DNA of 64,000 nucleotides from an uncultured Cohaesibacter sp. (GCF_963664735.1 NZ_OY761553.1:2743303-2807302), one strand, 5' to 3'; counted from the first letter of the stretch, positions 27,295 through 36,151 are shown. Numbers and translations are program-made. Notes: generated by a model not told the origin, from the sequence alone.

Positions 27295-27330
27295 AACTTC
27301 AAGTCTTTCCTGCAGCAAAAGGATTTTCCC

Positions 27331-28848
27331 ATGAGCTATACACCACATGGCAGCCATCTGATCGCGGGTGAGAAGGTCAAAAGTAATGAGATTTTCTCCT
27401 CGGCTCCAGTTTCCGGGCCCGCACACGACTTTTCAAAGGGCACACCAGACCTTGTAGCAAAGGCATGTGAAGCTGCGGAAGAGGCTTTCTGGTCATATGG
27501 CTATTCCTCAAGAGAAGAACGTGCTGCCTTTCTGGAATGCATCGCCGATGAAATCGAAGCACGCGCCGCAGAAATTACCGAAACCGGCAATCTGGAAACA
27601 GGCCTGCCGACGGGCCGCCTTGAGGGTGAACGAGGCCGCACGACAGGCCAGTTGCGCATGTTTGCCAATCACATTCGCGCCGGAGAGTATCTTGACCGTC
27701 GACTGACAGAAGCCCTGCCCGACCGCAAGCCTCTCGCCCGCCCTGACCTGCGCCTCATGCAGCGCCCGATCGGGCCGGTTGCCGTGTTCGGCGCATCTAA
27801 CTTCCCCCTTGCTTTCTCCGTTGCTGGTGGTGACACCGCAGCCGCGCTGGCTGCTGGTTGCCCGGTCGTTGTCAAAGGCCATAGCGCCCATCCGGGCACT
27901 GGCGAGATTGTCGGCGATGCTGTGGTCGCTGCGGTCAAGAAATGCGGCATTCATCCCGGGGTCTTCAGTCTTGTGCAAGGTGGCGGACGTGAAGTTGGCA
28001 CCACCCTTGTGCAGCATCCTTTGATCAAGGCCGTCGGCTTTACCGGCTCTTTCTGGGGCGGAAAGGCGCTGTTTGATCTTTGCGTTTCACGCCCTGAGCC
28101 GATCCCGTTCTTCGGCGAGCTGGGCTCGGTCAACCCGATGTTCGTTTTGCCTGAAGCCGTCAAGGCGCGCGGAGAAGAGTTGGGCAAGGGCTGGGCTGGC
28201 TCCCTTTCCGTTGGCGCCGGGCAGTTCTGTACCAACCCCGGCCTTGCCATCATTCTGGAAGAACAGGCCGACGCCTTTGGCAAAGCCACCGTTGAAGGGC
28301 TCAAAGCCGTAGGGGAGCAGGTTATGCTCACCTCTCACATGGCAGATACCTATCGCAAGGGCGTCGCCGCCGTTGCTTCGGAAACCGGTGTTCGCGAATT
28401 GCTCACCTCCATGTGTGACATGCGCAACGCCACGCCGAACCTGTTTGTTGTTTCCGGCGCGGATTGGCTCGCCAACAAGGTTCTCAAAGAAGAAGTCTTC
28501 GGCCCGATGGGCATTATCGTCACTGCCAAGAACGCGGACGAGATGCTTACCATCGCCAAGAGTTTTGACGGTCAGTTGACTGCGACCATTCTTATGGATG
28601 ATGCAGACAAGCCGCTCGTTGGCAAGTTGCTGCCTATTCTGGAACGCAAGGCCGGTCGCATTCTGGCCAACGCCTTCCCGACGGGTGTCGAGGTTTGCGA
28701 TTCCATGGTTCATGGCGGGCCTTTCCCGGCTTCGACCAACTTTGGAGCAACATCGGTTGGCACCATGTCAATCCGGCGCTTCTTACGGCCGGTTTGTTAT
28801 CAAGACATTCCATTTGATGTTCTTCCTGAGGACGCCAAAGATATGTAA
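27331..28848 (+). CDS. 2-oxoglutarate semialdehyde dehydrogenase (NADP+, ALDH superfamily)
   Basis: Cytosolic enzyme of 505 residues that oxidises 2-oxoglutarate semialdehyde to 2-oxoglutarate, the last step of hydroxyproline catabolism. The cofactor region PVAVFGASNFPLAFSVAGGDTAAALAAGCPVVVKGHSAHPGT is characteristic of the ketoglutarate-semialdehyde branch rather than generic aldehyde dehydrogenases. Catalytic Glu263 (FGELGS) and Cys300 (GAGQFCTNPG) are present. ATG 27331 has AAAAGGA eight bases upstream, and an in-frame earlier start would add a segment without family similarity. It is followed after a hairpin by the D-amino-acid oxidoreductase gene. Confidence 0.88.
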   Translation: MSYTPHGSHLIAGEKVKSNEIFSSAPVSGPAHDFSKGTPDLVAKACEAAEEAFWSYGYSSREERAAFLECIADEIEARAAEITETGNLETGLPTGRLEGERGRTTGQLRMFANHIRAGEYLDRRLTEALPDRKPLARPDLRLMQRPIGPVAVFGASNFPLAFSVAGGDTAAALAAGCPVVVKGHSAHPGTGEIVGDAVVAAVKKCGIHPGVFSLVQGGGREVGTTLVQHPLIKAVGFTGSFWGGKALFDLCVSRPEPIPFFGELGSVNPMFVLPEAVKARGEELGKGWAGSLSVGAGQFCTNPGLAIILEEQADAFGKATVEGLKAVGEQVMLTSHMADTYRKGVAAVASETGVRELLTSMCDMRNATPNLFVVSGADWLANKVLKEEVFGPMGIIVTAKNADEMLTIAKSFDGQLTATILMDDADKPLVGKLLPILERKAGRILANAFPTGVEVCDSMVHGGPFPASTNFGATSVGTMSIRRFLRPVCYQDIPFDVLPEDAKDM

Positions 28849-28853
28849 CATTG

Positions 28854-28884
28854 CAAGGGGTCGGCCATAGTTTCCGACCCCTTG
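28854..28884 (+). terminator. Hairpin after the semialdehyde dehydrogenase gene
   Basis: Perfect 11-base stem caaggggtcgg / ccgaccccttg, loop of nine, T-rich tail. It lies only six bases after the stop codon, so it may terminate most transcription before the next gene or act as an attenuator. Confidence 0.75.
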
Positions 28885-28958
28885 TTCCTTTCCTTTGCTT
28901 ATAATCTGTCCCGCCGAGATTGCCTCTTTTGCCGGAAAATTGATTTAGGAGTATTGCT

Positions 28959-30203
28959 GTGTCATATGATGTTATCGTTTTGGGAGCCGGCATTGTTGGC
29001 GTCAGTACAGCCCTGCATTTGCAGGAACGTGGCCTGAAGGTCGCCATTCTCGACCGGCAAGCGCCGGGCCTTGAAGCCTCTTACGGTAACGCCGGGATCA
29101 TTGAAAAAGACGGCCATGTGCCGCTTGTAATCCCGAGCGAGTTGGTGCCGCTGATGAAATATGGCAGCAACACTCAGGTGTCGATGCATTATCACCCAAC
29201 AATGATGCCACGTCTGGCACCTTGGCTTTTCGCCATGTGGCGGCTTTCTACACCGTTCGGCATTTCGTCTTATGCACGTCGTGTCACGCCTTTGCGTCAG
29301 GTCTCGGCAACCGAGCATTATCATTTCGCTCAGGATGCTGGCATCATGGATAAATTCCGCGACACCGGCTGGATCAACCTCTATCACAGCGCGAAAAGCT
29401 TCGAGTCCACCGCAAGAACCCTCGGCTATGCCGATGAATTCGGTGTGGAATATGACGTTGTCGGCAAAAGAGAGCTGGAAGCTCTGGAGCCTTCGTTCCA
29501 CTTTTCCGATCAGGACAAGGCCATCCACTGGAAGGGCTGCGTTTCTGTGTCGTCTCCGGGCGGCGTGACTGAGGCTTATGCCAATATGTTCAAGGGCCGT
29601 GGCGGCGCATTGCTTTTAGGTGACGCACGAAGCCTCAAACAGGAAAATGGCGGCTGGACCGTCACCTCTCAGGACGGGCCGGTTTCCGCCCCCAAGGTCG
29701 TCGTTGCCCTTGGAGCATGGAGCATGGATGTACTCAAGCCTTTCGGTTACAAATTCCCGCTTGAAGTCAAACGCGGCTATCATCAGCATTTTGCCAGCAA
29801 CAATGGCGCAAGCATGAACCGCCCCGTGGTTGACGAGGATATCGGCTTCCTTTTGACCCCTATGGAAGATGGTATTCGCTTGACCAGCGGCATCGAGTTT
29901 GGCCCCCGTGACGGACGCAAGACACCGGTTCAGGTGAAAAAAGCCACAAAGTGGGCCAAGAAGTTGTATCCGATCGGGAAACCGGTTGAAGACGAGCCAT
30001 GGATGGGTTTCCGTCCCTGCTTCCCGGATAGTCTGCCGCTGATCGAAAAATCACGCCAGCATGAAGGCATGTATTTCAACTTCGGTCACGGTCATATGGG
30101 CTTTGCAGTCGGGCCAATCACCGGCAAGATGACCGCTGATCTGATCTCCGGCCAAGAGCCTTGTCTAAGTGTTGGAGGCTTTTCGTCTCGGCGCTTTTTC
30201 TAA
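28959..30203 (+). CDS. FAD-dependent D-amino-acid dehydrogenase, probable D-hydroxyproline dehydrogenase
   Basis: DadA-like flavoprotein of 414 residues. It begins with the FAD-binding GxGxxG (VIVLGAGIVGVSTALHLQERG, residues 5-25), and the DAO fold runs to a C-terminal GHGHMGFAVGPITGKMTADL block. In this pathway the enzyme oxidises cis-4-hydroxy-D-proline, made by the epimerase, to 1-pyrroline-4-hydroxy-2-carboxylate, passing electrons to a quinone or other acceptor. The start is GTG 28959 with AGGAG seven bases upstream. The specific substrate is inferred from the cluster. A strong bidirectional terminator follows. Confidence 0.83.
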   Translation: MSYDVIVLGAGIVGVSTALHLQERGLKVAILDRQAPGLEASYGNAGIIEKDGHVPLVIPSELVPLMKYGSNTQVSMHYHPTMMPRLAPWLFAMWRLSTPFGISSYARRVTPLRQVSATEHYHFAQDAGIMDKFRDTGWINLYHSAKSFESTARTLGYADEFGVEYDVVGKRELEALEPSFHFSDQDKAIHWKGCVSVSSPGGVTEAYANMFKGRGGALLLGDARSLKQENGGWTVTSQDGPVSAPKVVVALGAWSMDVLKPFGYKFPLEVKRGYHQHFASNNGASMNRPVVDEDIGFLLTPMEDGIRLTSGIEFGPRDGRKTPVQVKKATKWAKKLYPIGKPVEDEPWMGFRPCFPDSLPLIEKSRQHEGMYFNFGHGHMGFAVGPITGKMTADLISGQEPCLSVGGFSSRRFF

Positions 30204-30242
30204 AAATTCTCGCGCCGTTACGGCGCTTTGGTGGGCACATGC

Positions 30243-30284
30243 AAAACGCCTCGTGGATTTATTTCCACGAGGCGTTTTAATTTT
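30243..30284. terminator. Strong bidirectional terminator between the hydroxyproline and flagellar blocks
   Basis: A 15-base perfect stem aaaacgcctcgtgga / tccacgaggcgtttt, loop of six, flanked by A and T tracts. It ends both the rightward oxidoreductase gene and the leftward flgL transcript. Confidence 0.92.
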
Positions 30285-30342
30285 CTAACAGCAAGAAAGG
30301 AACCAACGCAACACCACAGAAACCTAAGCTCCTAACGGCACA

Positions 30343-31239
30343 TCATCTGAGATATTCAGCCAAGTTCAAATTCAAAATCTTGCTCAGTGCAGAATAGCTT
30401 GCCTCCAGTTGTGTTTCATACGAGGTGGCTAAAACAGTGGCCTCGGCAACATCGATGGACGTTTTCTCGGTAGCAAGATTTTCGATATCAGTTATGAAAT
30501 CTTCCTCATTTTGAATGTAGCTTTGCAACCGGCTTGAGGTATTCCCTGCTTTACTCATATCGGCGATTAGACTGTCTTGAGCGCTCACGAGCAGGGCATC
30601 CACATCGTCCAATTCGCTGGTATCTACCAGATTGCCATCCGCGACATAGGAAAGTGCCCTAAAAGCCTCTTCGATTCCGTCAAGTGTTGCAGTCATTCCG
30701 TAATCGACCTGTTGACCATTCTCCAGCCTGATTGTCTGGGTATAGTTGTCACCCTGATAATAGGATGTATCGACGGTTACCAGATCAGCTGCTGAATAAG
30801 CTGTCAGATCAACCGGCGCCGTGTCTGTCATGCTACCGGAAAAGAGATATCGGCCTTGAAACTGGGTGTTGATCATCAACTGCAAGTCTTCAAGCGCTTC
30901 GCGAGCATTGGTTTGAAGAGTTCCCAATTCATCCGCTGAGCGCGTACCAGACACGGCGCTGCGGGCATTGGTCAAAACATCGACCATATCCTGCAGGACG
31001 GACGCAGCCGTATCTGAGCGCGAGATGACGGTTGTCGCCGCCGAAATATTAGCCTCGGCACGGGTTATGGAAACGCTGAAGTCGAGCACAGTACTCGCAT
31101 TAGAACCTAGCCCTCCATAATCAGTACTGATCAGGCCTGTCGCCTGCTGAGCCTGCACTTCGGCCAGCTTTGCCTGCCTCGACATCGTTTGCTGGAGCAA
31201 GGACGACGTTGTGTGAAATGTTGCTACGCGCATTGCCAT
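30343..31239 (-). CDS. flgL: Flagellar hook-associated protein 3, FlgL
   Basis: Junction protein between hook and filament, exported by the flagellar type III apparatus. The N-terminus MAMRVATFHTTSSLLQQTMSRQAKLAEVQAQQATG and the C-terminal coiled segment (TEKTSIDVAEATVLATSYETQLEASYSALSKILNLNLAEYLR) are flagellin-like heptad regions, and the short variable centre (298 residues in all) fits FlgL rather than flagellin. It lies eight bases after flgK in the same orientation. Confidence 0.9.
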   Translation of the reverse strand: MAMRVATFHTTSSLLQQTMSRQAKLAEVQAQQATGLISTDYGGLGSNASTVLDFSVSITRAEANISAATTVISRSDTAASVLQDMVDVLTNARSAVSGTRSADELGTLQTNAREALEDLQLMINTQFQGRYLFSGSMTDTAPVDLTAYSAADLVTVDTSYYQGDNYTQTIRLENGQQVDYGMTATLDGIEEAFRALSYVADGNLVDTSELDDVDALLVSAQDSLIADMSKAGNTSSRLQSYIQNEEDFITDIENLATEKTSIDVAEATVLATSYETQLEASYSALSKILNLNLAEYLR

Positions 31240-31247
31240 GCTGTCAC

Positions 31248-32606
31248 CTACGATACTGCAGCCTTCAGGTCATCAAACATGTCCTGCAAGGTACTCAAAA
31301 TGGTGGAAGCCAGAGAATAGAGCTGCTCCAGCTCCGACAGACGCTCCGTTTCTTCATCAACATTGACGCCATATGCCGACGATATTGCGTCTACGGCACC
31401 GGTCAAATTCGTCTCTGCAGACGTCAATGCTGTAGAAGCACTGCTTGAATCTGATACGGCCGCAGAGAGAATTTCTGTCGCATATTCGGCAAAAGTGCGG
31501 TTACCAGCAGAAAGGTTGCCTGCTGCGGCAAAATTCGTATCACCCTGCAAGGCATCCAGCAGATTGTTGATTGTCGTTGCACCATTGCCAGCACCCAAAA
31601 GGGTCGTCGGATCAGCCTGCACGGAAGCCTCAACGGTGATGTCCCCGGCGCTCGTACCCGTCAGGATGTCACCACTCAACCCAGCAACGCCATTGAGGGT
31701 CGTGATCATGGTCGTTGCCAGCTCATCAAGGGCATCCTGATATTCTGGCAAAGTCGTATCGCGCAACTCAAGCAGAGAGCCGATCTTGGCGTCACGCCCT
31801 GCAAGGCGCTCTGTTATATCCGAGCCGTTGACCAAAACAGTTGTCTGGCCTTCTGCATCCTGCCCCGTGGACAACAGATGTACCTTTGCGCCGGCAAGAA
31901 TTTGCCCCGTAGCGGTGTAAACCTTTGTCGAGCCATCGTCTGAGGGAAATGTCTTGACCTCGATAAGCTCGGACAACCCTGCCAAGGCGGTGTTCATCTG
32001 ATCGTCCAGATTGGCAGTGCTGTTACCGGCGGCCTTTTCAGAGCGGATCATTTCATTGAGGTTGTCGATGGTCTTAAGATATTCATTCGCCTCAGCGACG
32101 CTGTCTTGAATTTGGCTGTCGGCAGTATCGACCAACCCTTGCAAATCAGAGGCTGTATCCCGGATCTGGCTGGTCAGATCTTCCAGCGCCGTGACTGCGT
32201 TGTTTGCAAGCGTCGTACTCTCTGGCGTCGTTGCCAGTTCGGTCAACGCCTCTTCGAAATCGGCGATGGCTGAGGCAAGAGACGTGCCGTCGCCAGTTTT
32301 ATCTGAAAGACTCCCCAGCATGGATTGAAGGTTGTTCAAATATTCTGCATCAATTGAAGCAGCAGACGCTCTGGAAGTGGCTTCAAACAAGTCGGTCACG
32401 AGGTACTGACTGACGGCGGATGATACATTATCAACAGAAACACCCCCGCCCACTCCGTCAAAGACACGGGAGCTAGCGGAGGCAGATTTCGTTGTATATC
32501 CATCGGTATCAGCATTGGCGATGTTATTTGCTGTAACAGATACCTGAACTTGCGTTGCTCCCAGAGAGCTCGTAGCAACATAACGAGCAACATTCAGCGA
32601 AGTCAT
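31248..32606 (-). CDS. flgK: Flagellar hook-associated protein 1, FlgK
   Basis: Hook-filament junction protein of 452 residues. The N-terminal rod/hook signature is clear (TQVQVSVTANNIANADTDGYTTKSASASSRV), followed by a long helical segment (LNNLQSMLGSLSDKTGDGTSLASAIADFEEALTELATTPES), a central variable region and a C-terminal helical segment (ETERLSELEQLYSLASTILSTLQDMFDDLKAAV). It is the usual partner of FlgL and is transcribed with it. The 117-base gap before it has no CCKG-N16-CGTT motif. Confidence 0.92.
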   Translation of the reverse strand: MTSLNVARYVATSSLGATQVQVSVTANNIANADTDGYTTKSASASSRVFDGVGGGVSVDNVSSAVSQYLVTDLFEATSRASAASIDAEYLNNLQSMLGSLSDKTGDGTSLASAIADFEEALTELATTPESTTLANNAVTALEDLTSQIRDTASDLQGLVDTADSQIQDSVAEANEYLKTIDNLNEMIRSEKAAGNSTANLDDQMNTALAGLSELIEVKTFPSDDGSTKVYTATGQILAGAKVHLLSTGQDAEGQTTVLVNGSDITERLAGRDAKIGSLLELRDTTLPEYQDALDELATTMITTLNGVAGLSGDILTGTSAGDITVEASVQADPTTLLGAGNGATTINNLLDALQGDTNFAAAGNLSAGNRTFAEYATEILSAAVSDSSSASTALTSAETNLTGAVDAISSAYGVNVDEETERLSELEQLYSLASTILSTLQDMFDDLKAAVS

Positions 32607-32723
32607 TGGTTTCCCTCGTCAATCTTTCTCTCTTCTGCGCAGTGAGAGCCGAAAGATCGTGTTAAGTGTGCGTGTTACCATATCCTCATCAATAGCAGTT
32701 CGGTCTTTCAAGAAGCAGACAAC

Positions 32724-33209
32724 TCAGGCCTTCCAGCTTCCTTTTAGCGATGTGGCTTGTGGTGTGCTGACTGCGCTTTGCCCAGAGGAGCCATAGGACG
32801 AGAGTGCTTTGGCACCCTGATTGTCCCGGATAGCCCGCATAATGGCATTGATGCGCCGTTCGTTAGCGTTCATCGCGCGGTTTAGCTGACTTGCATTTTC
32901 CATGAAGGACTGAGCGAGAATCTGAACGCGATCTTGCAGCTTGTTAAATTTCTCATCTGAGGCATAGAGAAAGATTTCTCGTTCTTCTTTGAAGCGCGCA
33001 AAGAAGGTATCGAACTCTGTCGTCAACTTCTGTTTACGGACAAGCAGATCGTCAAGCGATGTTGGACGGCCGCTTTCCAAGCGCTGATTTTCCTCGCCAG
33101 CGATGCGAATAAGTTCATCAGCCACTTCAATCGCTGCATCAATAGCATTCTCGATACGTTTGATATCGCGCTCGGAATGGACCAGTTCTGAATTGGGGTT
33201 AGAGTTCAT
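32724..33209 (-). CDS. FlgN-like flagellar export chaperone (putative)
   Basis: A 161-residue, strongly helical and charged cytosolic protein with coiled-coil character through about residue 115 (DIKRIENAIDAAIEVADELIRIAGEENQRLESG ... LLVRKQKLTTEFDTFFARFKEEREIFLYASDEKFNKLQDRVQILAQSF). Its size, helix content and place directly upstream of flgK fit FlgN, the chaperone for FlgK and FlgL. Sequence similarity to classical FlgN is too weak to name it firmly. The C-terminal 40 residues are low-complexity and end in SLKGSWKA. Confidence 0.6.
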   Translation of the reverse strand: MNSNPNSELVHSERDIKRIENAIDAAIEVADELIRIAGEENQRLESGRPTSLDDLLVRKQKLTTEFDTFFARFKEEREIFLYASDEKFNKLQDRVQILAQSFMENASQLNRAMNANERRINAIMRAIRDNQGAKALSSYGSSGQSAVSTPQATSLKGSWKA

Positions 33210-33212
33210 GGT

Positions 33213-33476
33213 TCATCCTTCGTACTTGTTCGATTTGCGAAACTGGTTCAAATGTGAATAGGCGGAAACGACCTGGTTCGCCTTTGTTTTGCGAGACCGC
33301 TTTTTCTTGATGCCAACTTGCTCGCTACGCATGTGTGTCAGCAGGTCCTTAAGAGAATTTCTGGCGACCAAAAGCAGAAGTTTGCCAGACTCAGGGTCTG
33401 GCTCTCTTTCGTAGCGCCGGATTTCCGCCTTGATGCGCCTGAGCTCTGCTTTGCAATTGGCCAGATCATCCACCAT
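33213..33476 (-). CDS. Small basic protein between flgE and the flgN-like gene
   Basis: An 87-residue protein I do not recognise. The first 33 residues form a charged helix (DDLANCKAELRRIKAEIRRYEREPDPESG), then LLLLVARNSLKDLLTHMRSEQVG and a very basic tail (KKKRSRKTKANQV). It lies five bases after flgE's stop codon and three bases before the flgN-like gene, so it is certainly within the same transcript and probably real. A role in flagellar export or assembly is plausible from context only. Confidence 0.6.
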   Translation of the reverse strand: MVDDLANCKAELRRIKAEIRRYEREPDPESGKLLLLVARNSLKDLLTHMRSEQVGIKKKRSRKTKANQVVSAYSHLNQFRKSNKYEG

Positions 33477-33481
33477 CTAGA

Positions 33482-34741
33482 TCACCGTACGGCCTGCAGG
33501 AGGCTGTCAAACATGTCGCCAGCGGTGGAGATGATCTGAGAAGCTGATGAGTAGGCCTGTTGAGCTGCCAGCATGCTTGCGAACTCGGTGCTGGTGTCTA
33601 CCGTGCTGGATTCCAGCGACTTGCTGGCGATGCTGCCTGATCCATTACCTGCAGTGTGCAAGGTAGCGTTGCCCGAATAGTTCGAGATGGTGTAGATGCC
33701 GTCGCCTTCTTCATTCAGACCGTCGGAGTTCACAAAAGTTGCAATCGGGATCTGGTAGATCTTGCGTGTTTCGCCATTGGAGAATGTCGCAACAACCGAG
33801 CCGTCAGTTTCAATCTCAACATCATCAACCGTACCGAAAGCGCGCCCATCCACAGTGATGGTTTTTACGTTGATTTCTGCATCAGTCACATCGTTGGACG
33901 AATATTGCACGAGGCCATCGCTGCCATTGGCTGTGCCCATGTCCAGATTGATGGTCGAGGCTGCGGCACCGGTGTTCCAGGTGATGGCCAAAGTATTGGG
34001 GGTAGCTGAAGCAAGAGATCCATCATTGTTGAATGTGACTACGATCGGGTTTGCCGCATTTGGTGCGGTCACGGAACCTGTCGTCGATGATGTGTCAGCG
34101 GAGACCGGATCATCATATGTAATCTCCCATTGATTCTCGGCCGTCTTTTCATAAGTCGCGGTGATGGTGCTCGCGGTTCCAAGAGAGTCATAAATTTCAA
34201 AGCTGGATTCAAAAGTTGTCCCCACGGCAACATCTGCAGGTACAGTCGCCTGAATGGCAACATTCGTAGTCGCTTTGGCAGAACTCTGGATAGAGGTCAG
34301 ATCAATCTTGTCCAGATTCACGCTGCTTGCACCACCGGCAACCTTGCCATCTTCGTCGGTTGCCCAACCAAGAAGATAATAGTCACCGTTGGTCAGATAG
34401 CCTTCATCATCGACGGAGAATTCACCGTTACGCGTGTAATAACGAGAAGAAGAGTCGCCATCTTCAGCAACGACAAAGTAGCCGTCCCCTTGAATGGCCA
34501 TGTTGGTAGAAATTGCAGAGTCGACAACCAGGCCCTGAGCCGTGTTGTTCGTTGTGTTGCTTGCATGAACACCACCGCTTCTGGTGCTGCCTGAGCCTGC
34601 GACGAGATCGGAAAAACTCGTCTTGGATGCTTTGTAGGCCGTGGTATCCGAGTTTGCCAAGTTGTTTGAAACATTGGACAACGCCTGTGACTGCGCTGAT
34701 AATCCAGTAATCGCAGCGTTTGTTGCACCCATCAAGCTCAT
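33482..34741 (-). CDS. flgE: Flagellar hook protein FlgE
   Basis: Building block of the flagellar hook, 419 residues. The N-terminal rod signature (LMGATNAAITGLSAQSQALSNVSNNLANSDTTAYKASKTSFSDLV) and the C-terminal SLESSTVDTSTEFASMLAAQQAYSSASQIISTAGDMFDSLLQAVR are diagnostic of hook/rod proteins; the ANSDTTAYKA block fits FlgE. AGGAG lies eight bases before ATG 34741. The gene follows flgD by 99 bases in the same orientation, the standard order, because FlgD caps the growing hook. Confidence 0.92.
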   Translation of the reverse strand: MSLMGATNAAITGLSAQSQALSNVSNNLANSDTTAYKASKTSFSDLVAGSGSTRSGGVHASNTTNNTAQGLVVDSAISTNMAIQGDGYFVVAEDGDSSSRYYTRNGEFSVDDEGYLTNGDYYLLGWATDEDGKVAGGASSVNLDKIDLTSIQSSAKATTNVAIQATVPADVAVGTTFESSFEIYDSLGTASTITATYEKTAENQWEITYDDPVSADTSSTTGSVTAPNAANPIVVTFNNDGSLASATPNTLAITWNTGAAASTINLDMGTANGSDGLVQYSSNDVTDAEINVKTITVDGRAFGTVDDVEIETDGSVVATFSNGETRKIYQIPIATFVNSDGLNEEGDGIYTISNYSGNATLHTAGNGSGSIASKSLESSTVDTSTEFASMLAAQQAYSSASQIISTAGDMFDSLLQAVR

Positions 34742-34840
34742 TTTACTCTCCTACATATGCGCCACACGTGATGTCTGTTGAATGCATGGCAAGATTGATT
34801 GGAATTCAGTATCCTAGCCGCCGAAAAGCGTGCTGCTCTT

Positions 34841-35503
34841 TCACGACGAGCTGATCGCCGTGATGTCATCCATTGTGAAGCCGACATCACCGATCAGCAG
34901 GTACGTGTCGCCTGTAGAGGAATCGATGCCCGTCACTTTGCCTGTAACCGTGGTGCTTGTATCCACGGCCTTGCCATCGGCATCGGTTGCTTTTACGGAA
35001 AGGGTGTAGATGCCACCATCATCAAGCTGGGCTCCTGCGCTTGTCACGCCATCCCAGTTGACCGCATATGTCCCTTCTGCGGTCTCGCCTTCTGTGGTGT
35101 AGACTGCGTTGCCATCTTCATCGAGAATCGAGATTTCTACGGTCTCAGCATCGCTATCGAGGCTGTAGCTCCACTTAGCCGCGCCGTCCTGAAGCGTTGA
35201 GGTGTCACCAGCCACCGATACGGTTTGACCTATGTAGCCGAGCCCGTTTGAGGCGATCATCATATCCAGAGAAGAAAGAATGCTGTCCAGATTCTGAGCG
35301 TTCGCAACCTGCTGATCATAGGTTGAAAGCTGAACCATCTGATTGAGGAATTCTGTCGTATCCGTTGGATCTGTGGGATTCTGGTTCTGCAGCTGCTGGA
35401 CCATCAACTGCAGAAATTCGGAAGTGTCCAGCCCGAGGGCATTGCTCGACGTTGTTGTTGTTGTCGTGCTTGCAGTTGATGAGGCCAGTGCGGATACAGT
35501 CAT
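34841..35503 (-). CDS. flgD: Flagellar hook-capping protein FlgD
   Basis: Scaffold that caps the hook while FlgE polymerises, 220 residues. The conserved N-terminus LDTSEFLQLMVQQLQNQNPTDPTDTTEFLNQMVQLSTYDQQVANAQNLDSILSSL is typical, followed by the FlgD Ig-like domain (AKWSYSLDSDAETVEISILDEDGNAVY) with the short TYAVNWDG turn. ATG 35503 is chosen over an in-frame GTG three codons upstream; neither has a strong ribosome site. A CCTG-N16-CGTT promoter-like sequence lies 81 bases upstream. Confidence 0.9.
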   Translation of the reverse strand: MTVSALASSTASTTTTTTSSNALGLDTSEFLQLMVQQLQNQNPTDPTDTTEFLNQMVQLSTYDQQVANAQNLDSILSSLDMMIASNGLGYIGQTVSVAGDTSTLQDGAAKWSYSLDSDAETVEISILDEDGNAVYTTEGETAEGTYAVNWDGVTSAGAQLDDGGIYTLSVKATDADGKAVDTSTTVTGKVTGIDSSTGDTYLLIGDVGFTMDDITAISSS

Positions 35504-35583
35504 GGCTTTCACTCGCGCGTTTTAAGAAAACATGAGATAAAGGCACGCATTTCTAGCTTTGCCTTCATCCCTCTTATTTCTGA

Positions 35584-35607
35584 AACGGAGCCCCGAGCGA
35601 AATCAGG
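35584..35607 (-). promoter_or_regulatory. ECF-type promoter motif upstream of flgD
   Basis: On the minus strand CCTG-N16-CGTT, 81 bases before the flgD start. The same geometry occurs before five other genes of the flagellar block, and with a 17-base spacer before flagellin 1. The rest of the 402-base gap is AT-rich and holds no gene. Confidence 0.6.
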
Positions 35608-35660
35608 CGAATTTATTTCATTTTTATTTAGGAAAAAATTGCCCTATACTTATTTCCTCT

Positions 35661-35680
35661 AGGAATAATTTGCCTAGTAA
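35661..35680. promoter_or_regulatory. Shared upstream element, flgD copy
   Basis: AGGAATAATTTGCCTAGTAA matches 18 of 20 bases at 47539-47558 upstream of the sigma-factor gene. Both copies lie 54-66 bases upstream of a CCTG-N16-CGTT motif, a typical activator position. Confidence 0.5.
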
Positions 35681-35905
35681 TATTTATACTTAAATTCAAA
35701 AAGTATTTAAACAATTTAATTTTTAATGTAATCTTTATAAATCCAAAAAAAACCAGTCTACAATTTTAGGAATATGGAATTTATACTCAAAAAAGAAGGC
35801 AAAAAAATACAAAGCAGCATTTATTACTTGATCACATCTTGATAAGCAAGCATGGGACAATCGTTGAAGCGTGCATGTGAAAATTGACTGAAAAAGGAGG
35901 AAACT

Positions 35906-36151
35906 CTACTTTTTCACTTTACTCATGATGCGATTGACAAGAGAAGCTGGCGCTTTTGGAGCTGGAGAAGCCTTAGCCAGTTTAGAGATGCCTTGCATGA
36001 AGCGCAAACTATTCTGCGCTTCATCGGAAACACTTAGGAGAGCAAGAGCATCCGCCTTGCTCTCTGTTGGCCAACGATCTAAATCCGACCCATAGTGATC
36101 CAGCAACTCCTCGAACTGCTCAATCGACATAGAATGGTCAGATTTGGCCAT
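35906..36151 (-). CDS. Small acidic protein of the 'HYGxDxxRWP' type, possibly sigma-factor associated
   Basis: An 81-residue soluble protein. The segment EQFEELLDHYGSDLDRWPTESKADALALLSVSDEAQNSL matches a pattern (YGxDxxRWPxxExxxAxALL..SxEA) that I know from small alphaproteobacterial proteins often encoded next to ECF sigma-factor genes. Here an ECF gene does exist in the same block but 10.6 kb away, with fliS, fliD and five flagellins between. No function is proven; an anti-sigma or sigma-modulating role is only a suggestion. It lies between fliS and flgD in the same orientation. Confidence 0.6.
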   Translation of the reverse strand: MAKSDHSMSIEQFEELLDHYGSDLDRWPTESKADALALLSVSDEAQNSLRFMQGISKLAKASPAPKAPASLVNRIMSKVKK

